Of a DNA stretch of 35,588 nt, positions 7,611 through 16,228 are shown piece after piece (the first letter of the stretch is position 1; each line of letters opens with the position of its first letter). Source of the DNA: Acidobacteriota bacterium. GTDB taxonomy: Bacteria; Acidobacteriota; Terriglobia; UBA7540. The position numbers and the translations under genes are program-made. The notes under the pieces were generated by a model. The model saw only the letters and a program-made list of their open reading frames with translations, searched no databases and was not told where the DNA came from. The stretch spans positions 1-35,588 of the forward strand of contig JAKAWN010000022.1 in the NCBI GenBank assembly GCA_021827245.1, read 5' to 3'.

Positions 7611-7655
7611 GCCCTCACCCACCGCTTCGCGGTTCCCCCTCTCCCAGAGGGAGAG
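7611..7655. repeat. CCCTCACCC spacer repeat, copy 2, with hairpin
   Basis: This is the second copy of the repeat at 5944-5978. It ends in a perfect 7-bp hairpin, CTCTCCC (7639-7645), loop AGA, GGGAGAG (7649-7655). A separate 7-bp hairpin, CATGGCT-GA-AGCCATG, lies at 7689-7704 just before the ribosome-binding site of the tail-tip gene. Confidence 0.7.
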
Positions 7656-7725
7656 CGTTAGGGCAAAAAGGGGGCTAAGTCTTTTCGGCATGGCTGAAGC
7701 CATGTCCTGGCGCAAGGAGCATTGA

Positions 7726-10700
7726 ATGTCGGAAGTCAGCGATTTTTATGCCGGAGATCTTGCAGGGACATTGGGCCAGGAACTGGCGTGGATGCTGGGG
7801 CAGATGAACGCCAATGTCTCGCCGTTCACAGGCGTTGCACTTGCGACCCGGGGCGGCGCTTCATTTATAGAAGGCGCCGTGGATATGGTCACCGGTTCTT
7901 TCGACAGCCTGGCGCAGGATTCCTGGCCCAACATCGTTCTCGATCCCATCGCCGGCGTCGCTGCTGACGACCAGGCTGGCCCGGACGGCTTTCCCATCAA
8001 TCATTCCTCGGCTCCGCTGCTGTCGGGCAACCTGCTGATCAATCTTATAACGGTGAATTCCGCCAGTGACATCAGCGGCCGTGTTCTTAATCTGACCCAG
8101 CCCACTTCCGCGTATCGTGTGGATGTCTATTCCAAGACCGACATTTTCTATTACCAGGGCTCGGCAGAGATTGCTTCCGACGGCACGTGGGCGGCGCCTT
8201 CAATCCAGCCGGGAACCGTGATCGCCTTCCTGATGGACGCCGACACAAATCAGCCCGCGACGGGTTCTTCCGCTTCGGCGGTGAGTGGCTGGATTGCGCA
8301 TTCCAATATGGGCGTGGGGACGAAGCTTCGGGATTATTTCGCGCGCGTTACCGTGAAGACGGACATCGAGTATCTGCAGGAAGACAATATTCCGATCATC
8401 GTTCAGGACGCGACACACGCGCGCTTCGGAACAAGCCTCGCGGTGACATCGGGGACGCCGGTGGCCCATGTGCTTTATAACGATCCTACGCTGGGTCCTG
8501 TCGATCTTTATTCAACCCTGCAGAACCTGGCAGTCTACTCTGATCTGCCGCGCGAAGTCGAGGTCCCTCCGGGCGATCCCGACTATGTCAATGCTTCTCA
8601 ACTGACCAGTTCCAACGTGGCGGCTATCCAGAACCGCTGCTGGATTTTCAGCGCAGCGCTGGCCATCATCAGCTTCGCTGTCGGAGGCTTGTGGGACGCT
8701 GCGGCGCGCATTGTGACGCGGCTCAACGAGCTTCGCGAAAACTCCGGCTATCTTCCCTCGCTGATTCTCGAAGACGCCCAGGATGGGTCAATGTCCCGAT
8801 GGTCGCTCCAGTCGGGCGCGGGCACAGTGAGCAACATCTTGGACTCAACCGAACCTCCCGCGCAGTCGGGAGGATCGAACGTCATTTCATTCATCGCCGC
8901 CACGGTGCCGGCAAGCTGGAGCTTTATCGGATCAGGCCTGCCGGACGGCAACGATTCGCTTGTGCAGTGGCGGTTTAAATCGGGCGTGGATTTCAAGTTC
9001 ACTGTTGGGCTGACCAGTTCGAGGGGGCAGGTGAATTCATTCACTTATGCTCCCTCGGGAACAGCGGGGTATGATGCGGCATCGAAAACGGTGACGGTCG
9101 TAATTTCGCTTCAAAAAAACATCTGGCAGACTTACCTTGCAGATTTGAACGCGGAGATCACCCAGTACCTCAGCGGCGAAACCGTTGCTTCGATCACCTC
9201 TTTCACGGTTGAGCTTGAGGCTGCCGGCAGTCTGAACCTGGACGATCTTTCCGTCGGCGCCCCGCAGCCCGCCGGCTCGCTCAGCTTTTCTTACGACGTT
9301 TACAATGGCCAGGTTGATCAGGCTTACATCCGGTCCGGCGCTGTCGCTTGGGTGGCTTACGCTTATGGGATCTACATGGAGCGCACGGGCGACTTTGAGC
9401 GTGCGGCTCTGGGGCTCCAGAGCATGCTTAACTTTCTTTTTTCCCTGCAATCCACGGCTGCTGATGCGCGCCAGAATCTGATTGCAGTCGGCTGGGGAGT
9501 TTACCAGGACCCCGGCTATCAATACGTGCCGGGACCGATTGCCGACATTTCCACCGAGCACAACATCGACTGTTATTTTGCTTTTGACAAAGCTGCGCGC
9601 GTGCTGCCGACCGCAGCTCAAAACCTGTTTACGCAAGGGTTGATCACCCAGGACCAGGCTGAACAGCTCAGGTCCACCGCCGGCACCGCTGCCGCCAAAG
9701 CTTCCGAGATCAGCACGGCAATCCTGAACCAGCTCTGGATTCCGGCGTCGGGAAACGTGAAGGGGCATTTTGCACAAGGAGCATCAAGCTCCAGCCTGGA
9801 CACATCACTGGCGCTGGATGCTGCAAGTTCCTGGTCGGCGCTGTTTTGCCATGAAGTTGGAGACGACGCCAAGGCCGTCTCCTGCCTGGAATTTGCATAC
9901 GAGACTTTCTTCCTTCCAAGCCAGCAGATCGTCACCAGCACGAATGCGAATTCCTACAATGAGGCTTACCAGCAACTGACGCCTTTTGACGGGTTCAAGC
10001 CTTATGCGGATTCAACGGGGGGCTACTCAGGTTCTCCCGCTTCAGTTTCGATGGAAGGGACATTTGGCATTATCGCCGGCCTGTTGAGACTGAGCGATAA
10101 CACGGACCTGCAAACCTATTTCAGCACGAATTATACCGGCGGCCTGACGTCCTTCCTGGGGCGGCTGGTAGAGAGCATGAAGATCGTGGCAGGCACAACC
10201 TGCTCGAACGGATTGCTCTCTTATTCGCTGGCGGCGCGATCGCTGCCGTGGGAAATTGCGGTGCGCAAAACTCTGTCTTCGACGGCATGGTTCTGGCTGA
10301 CGGCGGCTCGCAACGACGTGCTGCTGACAACGGTATCGTTCGATCTCGGCAAGCATCCCTGCCTGAAGATTCCGCAGGGAGTTAATCAGAGCATCCAGCA
10401 ACTGCAGGGACAGAGCTCAATCGGAGCCCTCGAAATTGACGCCATCGACGACAGCGGATTCATGACCGCGCTGGCAAGCGGCGGCAAGTTGGTGGGCCGC
10501 AGGCTGACTTTGAGCGTGGGATATCCTGGCATGAACTCCTCGGATTTTGTGACGGTCGCTACGCAGGAAATTGAGGGAGTCGAGGTGCTTGCATCGGGCG
10601 GCGGGTTTCGGTTCGATTGCCAGGATCTTAACCGCTACGCCAAATCGCAAATCTTCACGGTGGGCGATGACGGATCGGCTGTTTCGAACCAGCATCCGAG

Positions 10701-11703
10701 GGCGCTGCTCGCCAACCCGATGGACGTGATACTGATGGTTATCCAGAATGAGCTCGGTTTGGGACAACCGTCTCTGCTGGAGCCATCGGCCTGGAAGATT
10801 TATAACCCGGCCCAGTGGGACTCCACCTTCACTACAAACCCGACGCTGATTAACCCCAATCCTTATCTTGATGTGGAAAAGGTCTTGTTCTACCGGAGCG
10901 GAATTTTCGCCGGCTACCTTTTCGACTTTACTTTTACCCAGGGTGTGGAGGCCAAACAGTTTCTTGAATACGAAATTTTCCATCCTTTGGGGGGGTACGG
11001 AATCATCCTGGCGGACGGACGCATGTCACCGAGGTTTTTTGTTCCGCCCTATTCGTTTGCCGGGCTGGCCTCGCTCAATGACCGGAACATCACGGCGCTT
11101 CCCGGTATCAAGCCCAACCCGATTACGAACCAGGTGGCGTTCCGAATGGACTACGGCGGGAGCCAGTTCCAGACCGAACTGCTGTTTCTTTCGTCTCCGT
11201 CGCTGCAGCAGTTTGGCTTGGCTGGGGAAGACATCATCGAGTCCAAGGGAATGAAACTAGAGCGGGGCGGCGCTTCGCTGGCAAGTATCACTGCCAACCG
11301 GATCTTCCAGCGCTATGGAGGCATGAATCCGGTTACCGGCTCGCCGCGGGGCGGAGCGCCCACCATCAGCGTCACCAGCCAGTTTATGAACCTGACGATC
11401 GAGGTTGGCGACTTTGTATATTTTTCCCATCCGTTGCTGCCCAATCTCGAGACCGGAACACGCGGAATCTACAACCGCATTATGGAAGTGATTGACAAGC
11501 AACCCAATTACACGCAGGGCAATATGGCCTATCAGTTGCTCGACACCGGCTGGATGGGATCCAAGACGCTTTCAGTGATTGCTCCGCAAGGGACGCCCGC
11601 GTGGAGCGCGGCCTCCAACGCCCAACGCGAGCAATATATGTTCCTGTCGGAGGAAGCAACCGAAGCTTATTCCGACGGCACGCCGGGAAAGACGGTGTTT
11701 TAG
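7726..11703 (+). CDS. Giant tail-tip protein with internal alpha/alpha-toroid hydrolase-like domain
   Basis: ATG 7726 follows AAGGAG. The 1325-residue product appears modular. Residues 1-300 contain beta segments, including an Ig-like stretch near 105-170. Residues about 340-510 form a beta-sandwich resembling a carbohydrate-binding module (LILEDAQDGSMSRWSLQSG). Residues about 516-865 form a helical repeat region with AYAYGIYMERTGDFERAALGL and STEHNIDCYFAF (609-620); these patterns are known to me from six-hairpin (alpha/alpha)6 glycosidase-like proteins. Residues about 866-1325 (SFDLGKHPCLKIPQ..., VEVLASGGGFRFDCQDLNRYAK) look like a baseplate hub or tip domain. The likely role is a tail tip that also degrades surface polysaccharide. 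Domain borders are estimates and no catalytic residue is proven. Confidence 0.7.
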   Translation: MSEVSDFYAGDLAGTLGQELAWMLGQMNANVSPFTGVALATRGGASFIEGAVDMVTGSFDSLAQDSWPNIVLDPIAGVAADDQAGPDGFPINHSSAPLLSGNLLINLITVNSASDISGRVLNLTQPTSAYRVDVYSKTDIFYYQGSAEIASDGTWAAPSIQPGTVIAFLMDADTNQPATGSSASAVSGWIAHSNMGVGTKLRDYFARVTVKTDIEYLQEDNIPIIVQDATHARFGTSLAVTSGTPVAHVLYNDPTLGPVDLYSTLQNLAVYSDLPREVEVPPGDPDYVNASQLTSSNVAAIQNRCWIFSAALAIISFAVGGLWDAAARIVTRLNELRENSGYLPSLILEDAQDGSMSRWSLQSGAGTVSNILDSTEPPAQSGGSNVISFIAATVPASWSFIGSGLPDGNDSLVQWRFKSGVDFKFTVGLTSSRGQVNSFTYAPSGTAGYDAASKTVTVVISLQKNIWQTYLADLNAEITQYLSGETVASITSFTVELEAAGSLNLDDLSVGAPQPAGSLSFSYDVYNGQVDQAYIRSGAVAWVAYAYGIYMERTGDFERAALGLQSMLNFLFSLQSTAADARQNLIAVGWGVYQDPGYQYVPGPIADISTEHNIDCYFAFDKAARVLPTAAQNLFTQGLITQDQAEQLRSTAGTAAAKASEISTAILNQLWIPASGNVKGHFAQGASSSSLDTSLALDAASSWSALFCHEVGDDAKAVSCLEFAYETFFLPSQQIVTSTNANSYNEAYQQLTPFDGFKPYADSTGGYSGSPASVSMEGTFGIIAGLLRLSDNTDLQTYFSTNYTGGLTSFLGRLVESMKIVAGTTCSNGLLSYSLAARSLPWEIAVRKTLSSTAWFWLTAARNDVLLTTVSFDLGKHPCLKIPQGVNQSIQQLQGQSSIGALEIDAIDDSGFMTALASGGKLVGRRLTLSVGYPGMNSSDFVTVATQEIEGVEVLASGGGFRFDCQDLNRYAKSQIFTVGDDGSAVSNQHPRALLANPMDVILMVIQNELGLGQPSLLEPSAWKIYNPAQWDSTFTTNPTLINPNPYLDVEKVLFYRSGIFAGYLFDFTFTQGVEAKQFLEYEIFHPLGGYGIILADGRMSPRFFVPPYSFAGLASLNDRNITALPGIKPNPITNQVAFRMDYGGSQFQTELLFLSSPSLQQFGLAGEDIIESKGMKLERGGASLASITANRIFQRYGGMNPVTGSPRGGAPTISVTSQFMNLTIEVGDFVYFSHPLLPNLETGTRGIYNRIMEVIDKQPNYTQGNMAYQLLDTGWMGSKTLSVIAPQGTPAWSAASNAQREQYMFLSEEATEAYSDGTPGKTVF

Positions 11704-11820
11704 ATTGAGTGATTTGTGATTGGTGATTTGAAAAAGTGATTCGTGGCAAGTCATGAGTGATTAATGGAAACCGCCGCTCACTACCGGGACTGTCTTTTAA
11801 TCACAAATCACAAATAGGAC
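11704..11820. repeat. GTGATTTGTGATT inverted spacer repeat
   Basis: The spacer contains TGATTTGTGATTGGTGATTTG-type units at 11710-11731 and the inverted AATCACAAATCACAAA at 11800-11815. The two can pair over about 15 bases. It resembles the other dispersed spacer repeats of this block but has a different unit sequence. Confidence 0.65.
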
Positions 11821-11845
11821 GATCGCCCAAGAAGGAGAAACGGTT

Positions 11846-12331
11846 ATGGCTCAAATGACGTTTGCAACAACTCCGGGCTTCGTGGACCTTCCGGACACGG
11901 TTCTTCAGGCCGACCAGCCGCTGACCGATTACGATCTGACCAAGATCAACAACAACGCGAAATTTGCGGCCGTGCGGCCGGAAGTATTTTACGGCTGGTA
12001 CAAGAACGGCGAGACAGTGATCATCCCCGTCAGCCCTGTGGATGGGTATGTTTACGCGCGGGAGGAATTGGAATACGAGGTTGCCGCTTGGTGCTCGCGG
12101 TCCCCGGCCAGCGGAGCCGCAACGAACGGAGCGCTCACCAAGCCCGCACGCGCCAACGTGAACGACGGTCCCGGCAGCCTGTTTTTGATGGACTTCTGGG
12201 TAGAAGAAAAAAACGAGGCAAATCCCGGCTTGGTCCACTGCGACGTCCACTACTGGAGCAACGGAACGGAGACTCCGACGAACGGCGGGTTTGTGAAGGT
12301 ACGAACCATTGCAGTCCGGCTCTCGGAGTAA
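11846..12331 (+). CDS. Phage tail-associated protein of unknown function
   Basis: ATG 11846 has AGAAGGAGA upstream. The 161-residue product is acidic and soluble, begins MAQMTFATTPGFVDLPDTVLQADQPLTDYDLTKIN and appears beta-rich (FYGWYKNGETVIIPVSPVDGYVYAREELEYEVA). Three Trp residues and no signal peptide are visible. I do not recognise a family. The gene lies between the tail-tip gene and two fibre genes in the same orientation, so a fibre-attachment or tip-decoration role is possible from context only. Confidence 0.55.
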   Translation: MAQMTFATTPGFVDLPDTVLQADQPLTDYDLTKINNNAKFAAVRPEVFYGWYKNGETVIIPVSPVDGYVYAREELEYEVAAWCSRSPASGAATNGALTKPARANVNDGPGSLFLMDFWVEEKNEANPGLVHCDVHYWSNGTETPTNGGFVKVRTIAVRLSE

Positions 12332-12461
12332 ACAAAACCGATTTTATCTTTGACGGATTTAAGGAGTGATGTTTTGAAAGATCTGCGCCCTGAGTCAATG
12401 AATCGTTCTTTCTATGAATGAATCTTTCAATCATTCAAGCTTTCAATAGAGTGAGGTCACT
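12332..12461. repeat. ATGAATC/CATTCA repeat spacer
   Basis: The spacer before the fibre gene includes TCAATGAATCGTTC, TATGAATGAATC and TCAATCATTCAAGCTTTCAA units. No gene is seen. The ribosome-binding region GAGTGAGGTCACT precedes ATG 12462. Confidence 0.5.
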
Positions 12462-13127
12462 ATGGCAGTCGTCCGAACAGTTCTTCCCCGCAAGGGAATC
12501 ATTGAGCCCCAGCACGGTGCCAATTACGAGGCCGATCTGGATACCAACTGGCAGATTATCGACAGCCTGCTGCAGGACGCCAATGACGTGCAGACGGCCA
12601 TCCAGGCGGCTCCGACGGTTGCCGCCTGGGTGTCTGACCGCGGTACCTCAGGCGTCGTCTCCGGGTTCACGCTGGCGACCTCGGCAACGCTGGTACCGGG
12701 GTTTTCTGCGGGAGTGCTGTATGCGCAAGGACTTCGTTACGCCCCAAGTTCAGCGCCAACGCTTGTTGCCGCGCCTGCAAGTTCAACCAGCTATCTTTTC
12801 TACAATTCCATTGGCGGGTTCTACTACAACCTGACCGGTGTGGCCGGAACGTCCGGAGACGCCTTCATCGGGATTGTCGTGGCCAACGCCACCGCCATCA
12901 CTTCAGTGACGCAGGCCACAAAGATCTGGGAGCAACTGACCGTTGCGCCCGGAATGGCGGGGAATTTTACGTTGCCCCACTTGCTGGGCCGGACTCCCGT
13001 TGGCGCACTGATCCAAATGACTTCGAGTGGCGCCGTGTGGTTTCAGTCGCCAACGATGTATGACAATACGAACCTCTATCTTGTCGCCTCCGATCTGGCG
13101 GTGACCGCGAAGGTGCAAATATGGTGA
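12462..13127 (+). CDS. Tail fibre-like protein
   Basis: The 221-residue product starts MAVVRTVLPRKGIIEPQHGANYEADLDTNWQIIDSLLQDANDV, a helical start common to fibre N-terminal attachment regions. It continues with SGFTLATSATLVPGFSAGVLYAQGLRYAP and SSTSYLFYNSIGGFYYNL, then DAFIGIVVANATAITSVTQATKIW. The 'sugary' Ala/Ser/Thr/Gly pattern with SYLFYNS is familiar from fibre genes of acidobacterial prophages. That is my recollection and not a search. There is no signal peptide, unlike the next gene. The stop overlaps the start of the tailspike gene by 7 bases, implying coupled translation. Confidence 0.65.
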   Translation: MAVVRTVLPRKGIIEPQHGANYEADLDTNWQIIDSLLQDANDVQTAIQAAPTVAAWVSDRGTSGVVSGFTLATSATLVPGFSAGVLYAQGLRYAPSSAPTLVAAPASSTSYLFYNSIGGFYYNLTGVAGTSGDAFIGIVVANATAITSVTQATKIWEQLTVAPGMAGNFTLPHLLGRTPVGALIQMTSSGAVWFQSPTMYDNTNLYLVASDLAVTAKVQIW

Positions 13128-15058
13128 GAATTATGAATTGTGAATTCAAAATTACGAACTGGACGAAATCTGCATGGGTGGTTCTTACGATAGTTGTCGC
13201 CCTATCCATAACCCATAATTCCAAATTGCTTCTTGCACAACAGCCGCAGGCTCCGGCGGGAACGCCGCTCTATTCCGTGAACGCGAAATACGTCAATGGC
13301 ATGGCCCCCGGCTACTGGGCGACGGCGGGGAGCGGGCTGACATTGAATCTGAGTGCGGGGACGGCTTATTGCGGTAACCCGCCGGCTCCTCTGAACTATC
13401 CCGGGGGCACTTTGACACTTACCGCCAGCGCGACAAACTACGTCTATCTTGACCCCGTGAACAACTGCGCGCCAGCAGCGAGCACCTTACCTTTTACGGC
13501 GGGAGATATTCCGATCGCGACGGTGGTGACGGGGGCATCTTCCATCACGTCGCTGAGCGATGCCCGGACATGGTTCGCTCCCCAGCCCTGCGCAACCAGC
13601 GCCAGCGGCGCCCTGGGCTGTTCCGCCATGGGCACCGACCAGAATATTGCGCTCACGCCGAGCGGGGCTGGAGCTGCTGTGATTACTAATCTGGAAGACA
13701 AAGGTGGTCAGGTCTTCAACGTGAAGGCTTACGGAGCTAGGGGTGATGACAATACGAATGATAGTCCGGCATTTCAGGCTGCCTACGATGCAGCAGTCGC
13801 AGCGGGGGGCGGAACAGTTTTAGTGCCTCCGCCAAGCTCATGCTATCTGCTTTCAACGCCCATCAACATGACCAAGACGGACAGCTCCGCCCCGACGGCG
13901 AACGTCATCATCGAGGGAACCTCATGGGAACCTCAGGGTGTTGCTTCCGGCGCGAAGGGACAAATCTGTGCGAATACGGGCGGCATCCTGTTCGACGTGA
14001 CCGGAAACAACGCGATAGCGTTCACCCATCTTTCGGTCACGGCTCAAAGTGGGGTTACAAATCCGAGTCTCGTCGGCATATATGCAGCCCGCAATTCATC
14101 GGGAGCGGGGGCGCAGGGTGTCAACGTCGATTACTGCAATTTCAATATGCCGGTCCATACCAGCGGGACAACCTATTCCTTTGGACTTTATCTCTACGGG
14201 AGCGAGATCGACTACGACGTTGACGACTGGATTACCGCGGATTATCCTCTCGTCGTTACTTCCGTGAACGCATTCAACGTTAACAGCGCCTTCGTCACGG
14301 AAGCAACCGGCAAAGTCTCGAACGTGGGTTCATACTTCAACGACATGGAACTGGATTCGGGAGGACTTGGGCCTGCGGCTTACTTCAACGGCACACAGAA
14401 TATGACGCTGACCGGACATTCGTTCAACTATTCGGGAAGTTCGGCTTATTCATCCAGTCTCTACCAGTACGCCCTTGAAATAGTGAATGCCAACCTTTCT
14501 CTGTATGTGAACTGGCGGCAGGAGCTTTATCCCGGATTTGCCTATATCACTGAGAGCTTGTTCAACAGCGTCCTGATGGGCAACGATGCGCCCGGACCCG
14601 ATCCGGTTACTCATGCCGTCGAGTTCGGCGACGCCGCAAGCAACATCACCGGGGACAGATTCGATATTGTGGACGAATATCCATCGCCGTCTACTAATTA
14701 CTATTATGATGCTACGGCTGCAAATCCTAGCGGAGTGGCAGTTTTGGACTCCGATTACTTTTTCTGTGGCAACGAAACCAACTGCGCGGACATACCGATA
14801 GGGACCTATCAACCGGGCGGCTGGTCGCTATATCAGGCAGACGTCCATTACAGCGGAAGCGCAACCAATGTGCACCCGGTCTTTACGACGACAGGATCGG
14901 GCATCATGACCAGGTTTCCCAACAGCGCAGCCACCATCAGCTTCGGCGCTGGTGCTCCGGGCGGATCGTGCGTAACGCCATCGCTCTATCTGAGGACTGA
15001 CGGAGGATCTGGTTCGACACTTTACGTCTGCGAGGGCGGCGCTTGGGCTGCCAAGTGA
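13121..15058 (+). CDS. Tailspike-like protein with pectate-lyase-type beta-helix and N-terminal signal sequence
   Basis: ATG 13121 has AAGGTG upstream and overlaps the previous stop by 7 bases. The 645-residue protein has a probable signal sequence (residues about 13-40, ending LLLAQQ). A fibre-like domain follows (GYWATAGSGLTLNLSAGTAYC, TNYVYLDPVNN). At about 170-180 is DQNIALTPSGAG, a motif shared with the secreted protein at 2239. From about 195, FNVKAYGARGDDNTNDSPAFQAAYDAA is the typical opening of Pectate_lyase_3-type right-handed beta-helix tailspikes, which depolymerise surface polysaccharide. The rest is Gly/Asn/Thr-rich repeat sequence consistent with beta-helix rungs. The signal sequence lies on repeat DNA (GAATTATGAATTGTG at 13128-13142, inverted at 13207-13221). 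It is the last gene of the tail block. Confidence 0.7.
   Translation: MVRIMNCEFKITNWTKSAWVVLTIVVALSITHNSKLLLAQQPQAPAGTPLYSVNAKYVNGMAPGYWATAGSGLTLNLSAGTAYCGNPPAPLNYPGGTLTLTASATNYVYLDPVNNCAPAASTLPFTAGDIPIATVVTGASSITSLSDARTWFAPQPCATSASGALGCSAMGTDQNIALTPSGAGAAVITNLEDKGGQVFNVKAYGARGDDNTNDSPAFQAAYDAAVAAGGGTVLVPPPSSCYLLSTPINMTKTDSSAPTANVIIEGTSWEPQGVASGAKGQICANTGGILFDVTGNNAIAFTHLSVTAQSGVTNPSLVGIYAARNSSGAGAQGVNVDYCNFNMPVHTSGTTYSFGLYLYGSEIDYDVDDWITADYPLVVTSVNAFNVNSAFVTEATGKVSNVGSYFNDMELDSGGLGPAAYFNGTQNMTLTGHSFNYSGSSAYSSSLYQYALEIVNANLSLYVNWRQELYPGFAYITESLFNSVLMGNDAPGPDPVTHAVEFGDAASNITGDRFDIVDEYPSPSTNYYYDATAANPSGVAVLDSDYFFCGNETNCADIPIGTYQPGGWSLYQADVHYSGSATNVHPVFTTTGSGIMTRFPNSAATISFGAGAPGGSCVTPSLYLRTDGGSGSTLYVCEGGAWAAK
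13128..13221. repeat. Inverted GAATTATG repeat encoding the tailspike signal sequence
   Basis: The left arm 13128-13142 and the right arm 13207-13221 are inverted copies with 12 of 15 matching bases, all differences being transitions. They flank the coding sequence of the hydrophobic core of the signal sequence. Confidence 0.6.
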
Positions 15059-15130
15059 TTCCATGTTCTGCCGCAAGGAATGAAAGAGGTTGGCCATTGA
15101 TGGAAGGTCTGCGTCGTTTCAGAATTTCCG

Positions 15131-15139
15131 TGGTATATT
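15131..15139 (+). promoter_or_regulatory. Candidate extended -10 promoter for the CorA gene
   Basis: TGGTATATT matches the extended -10 form TG-n-TATAnT and lies 22 bases before the CorA start codon. I see no convincing -35 hexamer. This is a sequence match only. Confidence 0.3.
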
Positions 15140-15160
15140 GGCTTCGATTCGCTTGTCGCC

Positions 15161-16228
15161 ATGCCATCACACCCATCAGCACCGATCGAAGCCTTGCTGG
15201 ATTCGTTGGCTGTGATTCCAGGTGTGCGCTGGTATCATCTTTCCGATCCTGCATCTTCGATTCTTGACCGGTTGGCGACACATTTTGGTATCCACCCTCT
15301 CCAAGTTGAAGATTGTCGGCACCGCCGCCAGACTGCCCGCGTGGAAGAGCACGAGAAATACTTTTTCATTGTCATCAAGCTGCTTGCTGCACTTCCGGGA
15401 GAAAAGCGTGCGGGCCAGAGCGCTTCAACTTCCTCGGGTGACCAGCAGGCATCAGAAAATATAACGGCGTCCAGCGGCCTTAACAGTTCCGAGCCGCCGG
15501 ACCAATTCACTTCCGGTGCAGGACGCCTGAAATTCGAGGACTTTGACATTTTCCTTGGTCCCGATTACGTCTTCACAGTGAGCGGAGGGAAAACGGAGTT
15601 AGTGCCAGCCGTGGCCGCACGAGTTGGATCGGAGGAGGCCTTTCAAAACCCTGAACGCATCACTCATGCGCTGGTTGATGCCGCGGTTGATCATTACTTG
15701 CCGGCCCTTGACCATCTGGGGGACTTCATCAATCGGCTTGAAGACCGAGTCATCCGCAACCCCGCGCCTCCAACGCTGCGTGAGATTTTCCGCCTGAAGC
15801 GCGTCTTGCTGGAGTTTCGCCGCGTTGCGACCTCCATGCGAGAAGTGGTCAACGGTCTGATTCGGCGTTATGATGTCGCCCCCTTGCCTGAGCGCCAAGC
15901 GATCGACCGTGAACTGCGGCTCTATTATCGCGACGTCTATGAGCATGTCGTGCGAGTGATCGATTTTATAGAGACCTACCGGGACCTCCTTACCGGTTCG
16001 TTGGATATCTATCTTTCCGCGGTTGCCAACCGCACCAGCGAGGTAATGAAGATTCTCACTGTGTGGGGTACGATTGCCATGCCCCTGCTGGTTCTCACAA
16101 GCTTTTACGGAATGAATATCAGACTTCCGCTGGAGAAAAATCCCTACGCCCTGATCCCCGTCGGCCTTGTCATGGTGGTGTCAACTATCATGGTGCTTAT
16201 TTATTTTCGTCGGAAGCACTGGATGTGA
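15161..16228 (+). CDS. corA: CorA-type magnesium/divalent cation transporter
   Basis: The 355-residue protein matches CorA. It has an N-terminal cytoplasmic alpha/beta domain (IHPLQVEDCRHRRQTARVEEHEKYFFIVIKLL) and long helices. Near the C-terminus are two membrane segments joined by the signature YGMN (residues 316-319, at TSFYGMN). The second segment is ALIPVGLVMVVSTIMVLIYF, ending in a basic RRKHWM tail. CorA forms a pentameric inner-membrane channel for Mg2+. Residues about 79-122 are a low-complexity Ser/Gln/Glu insertion (QSASTSSGDQQASENITASS) that standard CorA lacks. The ATG at 15161 has no clear Shine-Dalgarno sequence. The gene appears to be a stand-alone host gene just outside the tail block. 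Confidence 0.93.
   Translation: MPSHPSAPIEALLDSLAVIPGVRWYHLSDPASSILDRLATHFGIHPLQVEDCRHRRQTARVEEHEKYFFIVIKLLAALPGEKRAGQSASTSSGDQQASENITASSGLNSSEPPDQFTSGAGRLKFEDFDIFLGPDYVFTVSGGKTELVPAVAARVGSEEAFQNPERITHALVDAAVDHYLPALDHLGDFINRLEDRVIRNPAPPTLREIFRLKRVLLEFRRVATSMREVVNGLIRRYDVAPLPERQAIDRELRLYYRDVYEHVVRVIDFIETYRDLLTGSLDIYLSAVANRTSEVMKILTVWGTIAMPLLVLTSFYGMNIRLPLEKNPYALIPVGLVMVVSTIMVLIYFRRKHWM

Noticed and set aside
1..15058. Gene transfer agent instead of prophage
   Set aside because: The hallmark GTA tail genes such as a P60-type peptidase next to a DUF2163-type protein are not recognisable in this gene order.
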